Positions 47,372 to 61,256 of a DNA stretch of 64,000 bases are shown here, piece by piece. The stretch covers positions 620,001-684,000 of the forward strand of contig LATX02000176.1 in assembly GCA_001466705.2 (NCBI GenBank), written 5' to 3'. This DNA is from Moniliophthora roreri. Lineage: Eukaryota; Basidiomycota; Agaricomycetes; Agaricales; Marasmiaceae. Every line of letters begins with the position of its first letter. The first letter of the stretch is position 1. The notes under the pieces were generated by a model, which searched no databases, had not been told where the DNA came from, and saw only the letters and a list, made by a program, of their open reading frames with translations. A program made the position numbers and the translations under genes.

Positions 47372-49768
47372 CTAAACAACCTTGAAGTTGAGCACGGGAC
47401 AAGGAGGAGGTCCAGTAGACGTACCATTACATATTACACCCAAGTATTCTCCTGACTTTTCAATCTCCATCCGTAAGGCTTCTCTCTCCATGAGTTGCTC
47501 GGGTGTTGGATCGTCGGATGCCGGATCCTTAATAAGAGCATTCAACTCTAACTGATATTCTTCTACGGCCGTCAGGAATGATAGCAGTGCCTCCAGAATC
47601 TTCGGTATGTCGCGTTGAACAACGCCATAGCGATCTTCCGTCAGCGATGCGCACACTAGATGCGATAACACTAGCAATAATGCAGACAAGATCAATCAAT
47701 GCAGACATGGACGAGGTGAATATCATACCGTGCACAGCAGCAGCATCCAGCTCCCTATAAGGCACGCATCCTTCCACAACCTTACTCTGCCTTTCCTTCG
47801 TCCACCATTCCTGACCTGTCGATAATACTTCCATAAGTGATCGAGGAACGTAGCCAGCAACTATCCTATGTAGTACATCCCATGCTTTTCTGACCAGTGT
47901 TTTTCCTCCATCGATACCCTTCTTCACCTCTCCCTTTCCCTTCTCGAGACCAGACTTGAGCACAACATCTTCAACGTTCTTCAAAGCCTCTGGTACGTGA
48001 ACAGACTCTGCGCCGGCATCAATTGCCTGAGCAAAGGAGCCATCAGCAGCAAAAGAGTCGATAACACTCTTGATGGGGGACTTTTTCCCAGTCTGGAAGA
48101 TGGGTTTGTCTATGAGTTTCTTTGGAGTCACTGGGACAGTAGCGAGCTGCGATGCAGGTGCAGGTGCAGGCGCAGAAGGCTGGGGTTGCGTGGCCAGTGA
48201 AGGCGCAGGAGCGCCCCTTCGGAGTAAGAGCTGGTAATCATGCCCAAGGAGAAGGAGAATCTCTCGACAGAGCTGGCTCCATAATGTTGGCGAAAATTTC
48301 TGATTGCCAAAAAACTCTGTGCGTTGAGAGGTTCCCAGAGATGATGGATCCGAAGCAAAATCTTTCAACTCCAATAGAGCAAAGAACTTGAACACTCGGT
48401 CAGGTGATGAGAGGCCTGAGATCAGTGTAACAGTGGGATCGGGTGTCAGATGCGATACCCGAATAGGCTGTACAACAAATATTGAGTGATACGTCTCGGA
48501 GAAGACAGAACACCATACTTGGGGAATGAGTGCGTCAAACAAGGATTCCAAAAATTCCCATATGGCGATCGTGGTGAAGCCCATAAACCACGCTCGGAAG
48601 AGGAGCCCGTAATGATAGAATGGCAGCAACAATGACCAAGTCCCCCGAAGGAAGTGGGCCATGAATGGTCGCAGTAGAATTGGGACTATTGGCACTTTGA
48701 AGAGGATCGGAAGTACTAGCCTCAGAGCAACAAAGGCAATGGCTGCAATGGGAACGAATATCGTCGTAAGGACGCTGGTAAAAACCAGTGTCTGCATGAA
48801 TTCAACCAGGCCAAAGGCCACCTAATGTGGTTGTTAGCTTCCTTCCACTAGCATATGGAAGCCGAAATACCGGCAGTGAATTCCAACGAAACACGTATCG
48901 GTCAAGCATCACATCTCTTGCAAAGAAGCCGAATGCCATGGTAATTTGTGAGATAACTAAGAATAAAAGGCGACCGTTGAGGTAGTGGGGATGCTTTCTA
49001 TGTTTTTATAGCGAGTGAATATGGCTGAATGACTCGAGGGGACATCACACGTACTTTGACTTGACAAAAAGAGTCAAACGCGGATCACCATGTACGTGCA
49101 GTTCATTGGCGTAGGACAACAAGACTGATGTCAAAGTTGCAAAGAGTGCAGACGTGCAATAGACCAACAGAGCGTGACGATTATTGATTTTCGACCACGC
49201 TGCGGACCACGTTCTAGCGGGAGATGATGCGTGCGTGCGAGAGGCTAATAAAAGCGTCAACGACATGAAACGTTAGAGAGCATGGTAACGCACGAGTCAA
49301 ATACAGCTTCCGAAGAACCACCACAGGAACTGCAACTGTCAGCCAGTTCACCACTCCAGTCGAGATTGTCGAAGGTCGGAAAGGTAGAGACACAATCCCA
49401 CCCAAACCCAGGCCTTTCATGCCACCATTTCCCCACACAGACCAGCAACATGCTAGGATCCAGCTGAATGCTGCAGATAGCAAAAATATTCGGGATGTAA
49501 GACGCTGACGAAGGCTGGCTTTGACAAGAGGCTCGTAGGTTTGGGATGACGAAGGGATAGATGGTGCAGATTTATTCGACAAATTTGACGGTATGGCGCG
49601 TACTGGCGTCGAAGTACGCGACATTTTCTTTGTCTGCTGAGGTGGTTGTTCAAAAGTGTCTGTGACGACGCGTGACAAACGTGACAGGAATCGTGGCATA
49701 TACACATCACCGAGATCGCCGGACATGGGTCTACTTTTGGCCATCACCTCTGCATGCCCACTTACCAT
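47372..49768 (-). CDS. NDC1: Nucleoporin Ndc1-like membrane protein
   Basis: Ndc1-type proteins anchor nuclear pore complexes, and in yeasts also the spindle pole body, in the nuclear envelope. The N-terminal region has YEPLVKASLRQRLTSRIF followed by hydrophobic helices (for example FLLSAAFSWILACCW and LTVAVPVVVLRKLYL). More helices follow at about 49200-48950 and 48820-48560, giving roughly six membrane segments. A long soluble C-terminal part contains DRVFKFFALLELKDFA, a Pro/Ala-rich linker, CVPYRELDAAAVH and the closing LTEDRYGVVQRDIPKIL, a pattern typical of the Ndc1 C-terminus. About 680 residues from several exons. The start at 49768 is the first Met, and MAKSRPMSG nine codons later is an alternative. 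A conserved single-copy gene, marking the housekeeping part of the window. Confidence 0.85.
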
Positions 49769-50871
49769 CCTTCTGCCAAGGGTCGGTGAGATCTGTTCTA
49801 TAACTCTTAATTTCTAGTCCATGAACCTAAAACGTGATGGTACTCTCCAGGACAGCATTTTTCGGGTTCAGCGCCCGCACTTGAACCTTCAGGTTGGTAA
49901 AAATCAAAGGTCGATCCTGCCCGTCGGGTGGCGCAGACTGCGCAACGCCACGCCAAACTATCCCGCCTTCCAAGCACACTCAGCGACAAAGATAAAAACT
50001 GTATCTCTTACCTTACCCAGAATATTTTACTCGGATTGGGTGGCAGTACTTCAAGCTTCAAGTTTCAGGTTTCTTGCTAACACGCAACCTCTAACTCCAG
50101 TTTATGAGCCGCTGAACCGAGTTCGTGCATGATAGTGAACCCTTCCTCTAGCCCAGGGATGGAGGCAACGGAGGACGCCAGATTCCAACTCCTGACGTCA
50201 AGATTTGAGCTGAAACGACAACTATGCACGCGACTCCGACTTGCCCTTTGGGTGACATTATCATCAGGCTTTATCTCCCTCTGCCTCGGAACCAAGCTCA
50301 TGAGATGCGAATGAGGGTTCCGAAGGTCGCGCCCATGGGACGATCGGTCGGTAACTTCCAACTATTTCACGCGTTTCCTTCGGCCTGCGACTATACAGTG
50401 TATCATGGTTCACTCGAGTCTTCGCCTCAACACGGAGTCGGTAGCACTCTAACGAGATTTCAACTCTATCTCTATCATTGAAACAATCTCTTCTGCATAG
50501 TATTACTTTCTTGGAACCGTGGTATTCAGCCACAACTCACAGCGGTGTCGCTCTTCCAAAATTACATGGCGGGGCAGGCGTCTGTTTCGGCCACCAGATA
50601 CTATTACCGAGGGCTCGCGCCAATGAAGGACTATTATATAGATAAATTACGATTTCTGTCTAGTACGATACAACACTTTGGTAAGGACAAGTATTTACAG
50701 TGTCAAGTCTATGGGAAGCGAAAGTCTACTAGTAATAGAGTAAGTAATAAGAATAATCTAGGTTGTCAGTGTACGAAAGCGGCATTCAATATTGTGGACC
50801 ATTATCAGGAAATACCATGATCGTGTACTGGGCGATCTGGGGGAAAAATGTCGAACCACCAATTGTTGAAA
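49769..50871. other. Gap upstream of Ndc1
   Basis: Only short frames, overlapping on both strands. No gene is seen. Confidence 0.4.
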
Positions 50872-51567
50872 CTAGTCTATATTGCGCCCACACTGCAATA
50901 ACAGGGTCGCGGTCACCGAGGTCTCGAGCAGGCCCATCTGGACGGCTTCGCCAGTCATGTCGAGCGTTATCGTGCCGTGACCTCTAGAAACTCGTCCTAG
51001 GAATTTCGGTGTCCCGTTATTCGAATAGAGCTGAGACACAAAGGCGAAGAAAATCATCAATAACGACAACAAACCACGAAGCGCTACCGACTCCACATAC
51101 ATTGATATACTTGTCATCAGGAGCCCAAAAATACCGTTTGCCACTGATTGTCATATTCCTAGATCTATTCACGACACGTAAAAAAAAGAGTCGGCGGGAT
51201 AGGTAAGAACGTAGTATCCGTACCTCTTGTCACTGGACAATTTGAGCCAATCTCTGACGTACTGCTTCGACATGACACCTCTGATTTCAACCAGCGGGTG
51301 AGCCTGCCATTCAATGAGCGCAATACTTTTCCCCTGAACGTCCCTGAGAATGGTGTATCCAGGTTGTTGGGGATCCGTCACGATGTAAAAGGATGGGGTC
51401 TGGGAAGGTCCAATGACGGTACAATTCGACACGTCGGGATTAAACGAGGTGAGGTAAAAAGTGACCATGTTTGGTGGTGGTGGGGTGGCATACGGTAAGG
51501 CACCAAAAACGGAAGGAGCATTTTGGCCATTACCCCAGCCTGAGAATGGGTTCGAAAATGGGTTCAT
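50872..51567 (-). CDS. DUF6593 domain protein
   Basis: A small protein (about 190 residues) in three exons. It starts MNPFSNPFSGWGNGQN and enters the domain with VTFYLTSFNPDVSNCTVIG, FYIVTDPQQPGYTILRD, SIALIEWQAHPLVEIRGVM and YVRDWLKLSSDKR. An intron from the donor at about 51224 then leads to NMTISGKRYFWAPDDKYIN. A second intron leads to LYSNNGTPKFLGRV and a terminal hydrophobic strand ending VTATLLLQCGRNID. This order is that of DUF6593, a basidiomycete-enriched domain of unknown function. Without the two splices the frame would end at DSFFYVS, so the splicing is important and is supported by the domain continuing in frame. Confidence 0.8.
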
Positions 51568-53056
51568 CGTGAATAGGTGAAGAAGCGAAGAGAAGAGAGG
51601 TCAAGTGAAGAGATTAATCTAGTCGGATGGATGCAACCAGCGCAAACAAGATGAAAAGGCACGAAGCAGAGAAGATCAAGGAGGAAAGGATACTGAGTTT
51701 CCAAGCTCTGAGGCACAGTTCTTCATATACGTACGCGACAGAGGCCCATAAGGGTAAACAGTAAACAGTGGATCTATGAGGGCGTCAGTGGACTCGAGCA
51801 ATCCACTCGCGAAGCGATGTGCATAGTAGTTTCAGCCCCCCAAATTCGGACACACCGGACAGCTATTTGCCTGGGCAAGAGAACAAAAAGTATCCCAATG
51901 GATGGTACCTGTAGTTCAAAGGAATTGTCTACATCAGAGTCAATGAAAGGAAACCAATACCTCAACATCACTTCCTGGGTACTACGCCGATAGTTGAGCC
52001 TCGGATGAAGCAGTGGCGATGTGTTTTGAAACGTCGGTGCTGAATGGGAGCTGGAGATGTAGCCGTAACCACGATGACGAGGAATGCACTTCGCTCTTCC
52101 TCGGTGTGCCAGTCACCAACGTCAGCCCTTACCCTGACCAAGCCATATCTGAATCTCCGCTGGACGATGAGTGTGAATAGATGGTGGCAATGGCAATGTC
52201 AGGGCAAGATATCCTGTGAGCGCTGCGGCTGAAAAGGGAGACGGTTTTAACGCAAGGAGGAAGCGAAATGATAGTGATTCCTTCCAAAACAATTGACCCT
52301 ACCCTCCAAACACCTATTCATGATATATTAGCGGAATCGGAATCGCAGAGTGCAACAAAAGCTATCACCTGCGACAGAAACAGTCATAATGACACTCTGA
52401 ACAGAACGCAAGATGAAAATCAATTTGGTTGGACATGTCAGCAGTCCGCGGTCGAGTATTCGAAAACGTGGAGCAAGCAGGGACCTGAGCATCGCATCGC
52501 ATCCGAGGCACCGCCGGCGGAAAATCGTGGTCAGAATTACAGATAGATATGCACTTATCCGAAGACACCGCTATGCTGGGACTGTGCACCTCACAAACGA
52601 CTATCAAATCGTAGAAGATGGTTGCCAGCGCAACTATGCAACATCGATGATGCTAATGGCTGAGCAAGGAGCAGTGCGCCTGCAGGATGATAAGCGCAAC
52701 TCTTTGACGCTGAGAATAGACGCCCGTCAATAGAAATGGGCACATGCTGTTCGGAAGCGACTTACCTCACCATGCCCAGTGCTCACACGACGGGGTTGAC
52801 ACTTTTCTGATCAAAAAGGCTATGCCCAAGAGATGGATGTTTTCACAAGTAATGACAAGAGGAATGTTCACATACGGCGTTCACACATATTCTAGAGCGT
52901 AACCTGAGAGAGTGAGAATTGATAATGAATGCACTATACAGCAGCAGCAATACACAAAGTGACAATGGAATCTGCTCAAAACGTATACACGTACATCCCC
53001 CTGGAATGGACCAGTCTAACCCGGTACCCGGTTTCACTTGATATGCGGCCGACGGG
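51568..53056. other. Gap, no gene seen
   Basis: Small frames at 52044-52733 and 51774-51971 lack any recognisable content. It includes the promoter of the DUF6593 gene and the 3' side of the E2 gene. Confidence 0.4.
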
Positions 53057-53813
<757 letters not shown>

Positions 53814-54929
53814 TATGGATGATTTATGGGATGAGAAAAAGACTAGTAGAATCGCACAAGATCAGATTCAAAGACGATGTCGATGTTGAATATGGTTGTT
53901 AGAGATTTTGACGTGGCAGAGAAGAGAAACAAAGATTTAGTTCCCTTGCAAGGACATGTCGCGAGTAAAGATAGACGTACGATGTCGTTAAAAAAAAGTA
54001 CGAAGCCAAAGAGTCGTCGATGACCTGGTGGTGGTGAGGGGATAAGCCTTGTGGCCGAGTTGGGCTTTGTTATGCAAACACTTGGTGGTGTTTGGCACGC
54101 TGCGCTCTTTATAAGGCTCCGGTGACGGCGACTGACTCATCCCGTCGACAATCGTTTTCTTTAAGCAGCTTAGCTACAGCATATTATTCTATTCTTCGAT
54201 TGTCTACTGGAAGAAGCTGACTCGTTCAGAATCTGCGGACTATATATACAACATCCGATTCATCGATAGAAGAAAGATTTCGAATGGGAAAGAACGTCAT
54301 AGAATAACGTCTCCCTCGGAAGATTTCAGTTCGATAGGAAAAAAAATTTTACGTGGAGCTGCCTAGTTTCGATTGGTGGGCAGAAAGACATGGACGTAGC
54401 CTTTCATGACTAGTGTGTTGTGAAGAAAAAGACTATTGGATACCGTCTGGATCCACATTGACTGCTCAAGTCCTATTCGGCACCGTCAGAGAAACTCGAG
54501 GCACACGTTGAGGTTGAGCAAACTTACAGTGTTACGTGGGTTTGGAGAGACGTTCGCAGCGATAGAGGCGGAACATGAATACCTTCCTGAGCCTGACAAG
54601 GACATGAACATCTTGCCAGGAAGATTTCAAATATCCTTTACAATCCGCACCTCATGCATGTCGCCTGTTAAAGGATTCGGAACTGTAACCGCGCGTTGCT
54701 CCCTGCTGACATCGATGCTGTAAGGAGGTATGAGCGTCCATTACAAGACAAGGAGAATACCTCACCCACAGGTTAGTTCGCTCCTAGATGCTGAGAACAG
54801 CGGACGCAGGATATATTGCGATATCCGAGTCGGCGGGGTACCCTATGCAATACGAGAATCCAACGCCTGCACTGAAGCCAGGTAGCACGAGTGATCCCTA
54901 GACTTTGACCACAGGGACAAGGAGGCTAA
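53814..54929. other. Promoter side of E2 and flank
   Basis: AT-rich runs (for example about 54340-54350). Frame 54436-54723 is open but unrecognised. No gene is seen. Confidence 0.4.
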
Positions 54930-56620
54930 GATGCATGATGGAGACTGGAGTTCTTTTCCTCCCTTATTCATCTATGAAGAAAGGGCGGGTGAGGATGAGA
55001 TGCCTACCCGCGAGCTTGCTACGGTGTTGTTTCTGATTCCCATTCGGCTGTAAACATGCACCAGATGTCGAATGCGACCCTGTGACATAGGGATGTTTGA
55101 CCTGAAGGACATCTCGGAGCGTTGCCAGTAAACCGCCTGATGAGTGTTTAGACTTTGCAAGTCAAGGAGGACGGGATAGAAAATTTGGAGTCGATACCAC
55201 CGCCTGCTGATATTGAGAATGGCTGTGGAATGATGAGGAGGACGGTGATAGCAGAAACATAAGCGCGGACGGGAAAAAATCGGAAGGAAAACACCCGTCG
55301 TCCTGCAACCCAGATCATACGAGTTAACTCCCCGGCGAACCCAGGGTCTGATGCGAATTATCAGGCGGATGTAGACATATAGATATCTGCGAGACGACAG
55401 GGGGCCTATGTATCGAGGTCAATTATATCGGAGCACCCAGACTACAGTCGCCAGAGCCGGTGGCGTGGTTTGGGTTGCCTCTCTTTATTTGTCAGCGCAG
55501 GGCGAGATTCAAGACGGCGTGGACAACACAAAGTGCATTGAAAACTTGGCTTGTTTTTGCGCGGGTGGCAGGTAATCCGCCGAAAAAGATTAAGATGCAC
55601 TAGTTCGGAGGGCGTTGACACGAGGCCGACGGATAAATACACTGATCCGCCGACCACTGTTGCGAGCTTGGTTGACAGCGTTAGAAAGAGCATGTTTGGG
55701 CGGAATGATGCTGCAAGAAAGCATGAATCCATATTCCCAGAGAGGGTAGCTCACCCATGACTAGGATATGTCGTGATACGAGAATCCAGCGATGCCCACA
55801 CTGGATATTGAAGTCAGCTAACACGGAGACTTAATGATGGAGTTCTGTTTCCTCTCTCTCTCCCGAGCGCGGGTGTAGAATTGTATATCTATTCGACGCA
55901 GGTTCCGAAGCAGAGACATGGCTCCTCAAATTTTGCATGACCTGATAGACATAGACCTCAGGCGCAGGATATCATTTGCGGTACGAGAATTCAATATTCA
56001 ACGCAGTAAAGTTTATGATCGTGATCAGCTAGCACGTACGGGGACAAAGTTGAGATTGAGACGTACGACGGGCACTGCTGGCCGCGAAGCTCCTTTCCTT
56101 CCTTCCTTGGCGAGGGCATGTGATGGTGAGGATGTCTGCCAGTAAGTACTGTATGTATTGCTTCTAATTTTCTGTGTCCATTCGGGCACCCTCGGAGGCT
56201 GCAAATTTCGTAGAGGCGTTTGACCTCCCCTCGAACGTTGCCAGGAAAGAAGATTGCAATCTCTAGATTTTGTACGCACTCTAACTGGGTATCATCTCGT
56301 CGAGGTTATGATACGTAGAACTACGGCGGAATGATGAGGACGACGATAATATGTAACAGTCACTATGACATGAGCGCCTCGGAAGCAACTCGGAAGGAAA
56401 GCTCACCCGTTCTGCCATTGCAATTCATTCTCAAACCCAGGGGGATATTGCGAGGCTACGTTCACTGTGTATTGAGGACCATCGAAGTCGACAGACGGCT
56501 TTCCAGTTGCCGAAACAAACAAGTCTGACGAGTTGGTGGTGCGGTTTGGTGTTTGCGGATCAGAGCAATGCAGTGTCGCGCGCTTACAAACGGCCCGATA
56601 TTGGACAAACAAGGACTGAC
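54930..56620. repeat. Degenerate direct duplication, two units
   Basis: Two units of about 0.65-0.75 kb (roughly 54930-55560 and 55870-56620) share a string of similar blocks in the same order. An example is TGATGAGGA-GACG, then GGAAGGAAA-C-CACCCGT, then AACCCAGGG, then GTGG-GTGGTTTGG. Another block, GTTGCCAG preceded by TTTGACCT, occurs near 55090-55120 and again near 56220-56247. On the minus strand the right unit contains a short protein-like frame (ASQYPPGFENELQWQNG) ending at a GTGAGC donor, with a decayed counterpart in the left unit. The units look like tandem relics of a minus-strand gene that I cannot identify. Confidence 0.55.
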
Positions 56621-56688
56621 ACTGTCAGAGTGACACGGTCATTTGCAGCTCCATCCAACCTCCTTTTCCTCTATACTTACTCGTTCAA

Positions 56689-59138
56689 ATGGCACAAGGA
56701 GAAGGATCGCAAAGCTCGCCGATATTCATCTCTGACGATGAGGATGAAGAAATCCGAATTGTTCAGAGACAACTGGAGCGAGGTACTGGTGAGAGAATTC
56801 AGCAGCGTATGTGTACACTGTATCTGTCGTTGCTAAACTATGTGTGTTATACAGAGAATCGCAAACGAAAGCGAAAACGAGAACAGTCGCAGCTGAAAAA
56901 TAAAAAATCTCGTCATAAAGACAGAGACAGACCAACAAACGACCCAATTCTAGCTCAGACTTATGACCATGATCCATATGCAGACCACACTACTGCTAGT
57001 GTTACTGCCCGTAGTGCTACTGCTCTGTCATCGTCTGATTGGGTCAACTCGATGGCAAGAGCTGCTGATGACGATCAAGACATTGACTTGGAGCACGCTT
57101 ATTGGGAAGACCATCATCCAACTTCCTATGGGTACAACGTCGATGATGACTATGACCAGGACTATGACCATGACCATGACCGACGTCCTCTTCTTCTCAC
57201 TCCTCCCACTCCCCCTCCAGTCGCTCTTCCTCGTCCTCTACTCTCATCTTCACCTCCTCCACAACCTTCGACAACCACCACCCAATCTGCCGCTCCACTT
57301 CCTCTCAAAAAAATCATCGGTATGCCCAGTGACCGCGACTCCGCCGGCACCAGAAGCTCTTTCAAACTCTCCCCAACCACCATCTTTGATTTCGTCCTTC
57401 CCAACCACAAATACCCCCACATCCCTATCACCCATCACACCCTCATCATGGACCAACTTCCAAAACAAAATCGTTCCTCCCAATGGCTCAAGTCATGGAC
57501 TCAATCCGCATGCGGTGCTCTTCCCATATTTATTGCCATCGATCCAAGTAGTGCTAAAGCTCTTATCGAGTTTTCCAGTCACACGCTGGCTAAAAAAGCT
57601 TGGGGTAGTCCAAAGCTTGGAAACGATATCACTACTTCGATTCCGATAAAAGGCGTACCAAGGGAAGATCTAATAAGGGTTTGGTGGTTCCACGCTAAAA
57701 ACGGCGAGGTCAAATTTGACAAGACAGAGTTGGAGGAAGGTGAAATCGCCGATGTGAATCCGGATGAACAGAGTGTGAAAGGGTTGAGTAAGAAGGAGAG
57801 AAAGGCAAAGGCGCAAAAGGAGAAGCAGCAACGACAACAAGAGGCGCAGAAACAGCAGCAGCAGGTAAAGAAGAAGGAGAAGCAAGGGCCCAAGGCCGTG
57901 TCAGTACCATCCCATGAAACGAGCCCTTCTATACCACCGCCGCCACCGCCACAACTCCAACCACCACCACCACCGCCGCCGCCACCTATCCCTGTCCCCG
58001 TACCAACGTACATCCATCCTCAGTGGCATCACTATTATACTTCTCTACCGCCGCCTACTTTACCACCACTGCCCCCACCCTTGCCACCACCAGCTCCTAA
58101 CCCAGCTCCTGATCCTGAAGATGACAGGATGAGTATTGACGAAGTGCAGATGGATATGGACGACGATGACGAGGAGGTCACCCTCGTACCTACACCCCCC
58201 TCACCCGCACCCGCACCAGCACCAGCACCAGCACCAGCACCCATCCCTCCTCCATCTGAACCCCGAGCAGTCCGCGGAGCACCTAAAGAGCCTACGTATG
58301 CCTTGAGAATGCATGCGCAAAAAGTAAAGATGGAATCAAAAGTTGAAGAACCACCCGTATCCACATCCCCACCCCCACCCGTACCCGCTTCCGATTCTGA
58401 CACCACTGCACAGGAAAATGAAAACCGGTTACGAAGTTTGGTTTTGGCTAGTCGTAAAAAGGGAACGAGGGTTATTCAACCTGGGACGAAAACGACGGGT
58501 CCATCACCACCGCCTCCCAGTTTGGGTTCTCGTACTATTCAGGCTGGAGAGAAGGAGGCGGGACCGCCGCCGCCGCCGACAAAGTTGACACTTGACGATC
58601 TAGCGGTGTCATTTATAACGGAGACTATACAGACTGCGTCTGGGTCTGGGTTCGGGCCTGGGTCTACCGTTCCCACACCCACATCTACCAACAACACACC
58701 CGTTATTAACACCACCACCCCTATAAACAACACACCACCGGCTTCCCCCGCCCCCGCTCCAACACTCGCATCCCTCGAATCCCAAATCGCTGAAAGCAAA
58801 GCTCTCATGGAAGCCCTAGTCCGCGCGAGCGCAAGAGGTGATAAAGAAGAAAAAGAAAAGATTATGTGTAGGTTGAGGGTTCTTTCCGGTGCTAGTTCTG
58901 GGGATAGGTGTGTATTCCTGTATTCTCTCATTTGTGTGGTTTGACTCGGCTCGGGTGTAGGACCACGACGACGACGACGACGCAAACATACACGAATGCC
59001 ATTACCATGACGACGCAGAAAAAGCCACCGTCGCCAAATGAAAAGGAAAGAGTATGGCCGTGGCATGACATTGAGAGTATACAGTTGGTTGATGGGGGGG
59101 TTTTGGTTGTTAGTGATGATGAGGATGAGGATGATTAG
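56689..59138 (+). CDS. Long low-complexity protein with a possible RNA-binding domain
   Basis: About 770 residues in three exons (introns at about 56811-56854 and 58909-58961). It begins MAQGEGSQSSPIFISDDEDE, a possible SUMO-interaction-like hydrophobic/acidic patch. A Lys/Arg-rich region (NRKRKRKREQ) that may be a nuclear signal follows. An Asp-rich segment comes next, then a compact region at about residues 220-340 (SPTTIFDFVLPNHKYPHIPI, GALPIFIAIDPSSAKALIEF, DLIRVWWFH). The secondary pattern of that region recalls an RNA-recognition-motif-like fold, but the RNP motifs are not obvious. Then come a Lys/Gln-rich coiled-coil-like stretch, long polyproline and Pro-Ala repeats, and a C-terminus that again ends acidic (VVSDDEDEDD). 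Function unknown; probably a nuclear scaffold or RNA-related factor. Confidence 0.8.
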
Positions 59139-61256
59139 TGGTATCGTTTTTCTTTTTCTTCACTCTTGGACTGTTTTTCGTTCTTCTCTTGTTCATTTGC
59201 AGCTTTTCGTTCTGTTCTTCCTCCTCCTCTTTCGATTTCTGGACAATCATTCACGTCCATGTTTGGTGTTTTTACCAGACAGGACAACGTAGTCGCCTCC
59301 CGAGACTGGTGCTAAAGCGCGAGATCTTGTGCGCGTCTATGATGCATAGGCCCATCCATTCTCTTCTTCTTCCTCGTTTTCCCCCTCACATTCCTCGCTG
59401 TTTGGACATCTGGTGTTCTAAAACCCGGCTGGAGCACGAGACTTCTCCCACCTTTGCAAAGTGTACGAGTCACAGTTTCAGGTATTTCGCCTTTTGTCTT
59501 GGTGGCCTGAGATTTTGCGTTCGTCCTGTTCCTATCCCTTTTTTCTTTCCTGTCTTGTTGCCATCGGGACTATTCGCCTACTGTCTGGTATTTTTGAAAA
59601 CCGGCACACCCATCCCTCGCAAAGTGTACGAGTATATTCCAAGCGTTTGGTCCTTTTTCTATTTTCGTTCTGTCTGTCTCTTATCATCTAATGACTTTAC
59701 AGGTGTCTGTTGGGTCGGTTGACGACTAACCCTGAAACTGGAATTACCGAGACCGAGGCCAACGTCAACAATCATGTAGTTCTTGCACTTGATTCCTTCC
59801 GGCTGTGGTTGATTATCTGACTCAAGGTTTTTCTTTTTCGTTTAGCAAGGTTGTGCACGCTACGTATGCCATCCTCTTTTTGCTTTTTCCTTTTGCGAGC
59901 TGATTCTTGAATGCAGGCAGGTCAAACGCTACCTTCTATTCCCGTGTGTAATAATCCTTCTATTATACTTGACAAGACAACGGTTTTACGTCTTACCTCT
60001 TTCCAGGGGGTGTAGTGGTGAGTCGATCGCTTGTGGTTTTCGGGGGGGATATTCGTGCTGATTGCAATGAGCAGGTAAGTAATAACCCATTCGAATCTCA
60101 GCAAGGGGCGGAGGATACTTAAGAATTAGGAATCCAAGATTCAAGATGGAATATAGTTCTGGGATTCAAGGTCGGTTTATTTCGCTCCACTAAACGCTAT
60201 TCATTCAAACACTCGAGTAATCAGATTCCATATAATGGTTGCAAGAGGACGTCGCAACAGTACGTTTCTGTTTTCCTCCCTTTCAATGTCGACCGTTGGC
60301 TGGAATAATAATTAATTACAGGTGCAGGTGCAGGTGAGTTGGCCTATTGCAGCAAGGAGCGGGAGATGAATATCGGGAATGGCAGGTTGCTATGTTTGAT
60401 TCCTTGGCCATGGAGGTGAGATTTGTCGCTATCCCGTGTCCAATGAAATGCTGATGAGATCCATGGCCAGACAACTCGTATGTGTGGTGATTTCCTTGTC
60501 GTGTGTTGCGACGGTTTTTACGTTTTGTCTAGGTCAGATCAGGTTGGGAGCGTACGCGAGTGAGTATTTACGTACATTCCTCCTTTTTTTCCCCAGTGTG
60601 CTCACTCGCAGCTTTCGCAGATCATTTCTGGCTCCAGTTCTTCGCAGACGCGGGTGAGTAGCTTATCTGAATCGCAACGAGAGAACGGAGATGATATAAA
60701 TTAATATTCTTCGAATTTGGGAATGGCAGGAAGCAGGATTGGCCGTCCTTTTCTCTTTGTTCAAAGGTGAGTTCTTTCGGGTACTCTTCTGTTTGGTGGT
60801 TCTCACTGAACTTCTCTTACTTTTTGAGATTCTCGGTCCGTCCGTGTCCGTTTTTCTTGGGTCGAAGGCCAGGGATCTGGTCTGTGCGTCCGTATCAGCG
60901 TGTTCACTAGACAAAAGGGTGTAGCAACGTGACCAAGTTGGGGAACAAAAAAGGTCGAAGGTTTCTAGTCCAAATATACGAATGTCCCAGCCTACTTTCG
61001 TTTCGTTCTGGAGGGGGAGTAGCTGGCGTTTGTATCTTGGACGACTTTGTGACTTGCGCGCAAGCTTGCGAGTCGTATCCTTTGAGTGATTTTGTAATTG
61101 AAGCAATCTATTTGCCTTTTTTTCTTGTCCTCGTTCTTTTGTTGATTGTGGGATTGAGAAATATGCATTGTGAGGCGTAAATAGCGCGGCTCGGGGAAAT
61201 GTAACGTGCTACGCAAGCGCCTTGTTCTCCGAGTCCCGACGACCACGACTACGACC
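59139..61256. other. Pyrimidine-rich stretch with exon-like pieces
   Basis: The plus strand is strikingly T/C-rich (for example 59150-59260, 59500-59690, 60570-60600). A 40-nt block around GCAAAGTGTACGAGT occurs at about 59457 and again at about 59619. From 59702 short segments flanked by AG and GT signals follow one another. One reads TTNPETGITETEANVNNH (59725-59775), then QGCARY, then AGQTLPSIP. A second set around 60236-60770 starts with MVARGRRN. I cannot join them into one supported gene. Confidence 0.35.

Noticed and set aside
57579..58406. Long minus-strand open frames rich in Gly opposite the proline-rich gene
   Set aside because: They are complements of the polyproline and Pro-Ala repeats and have no splice or family support.
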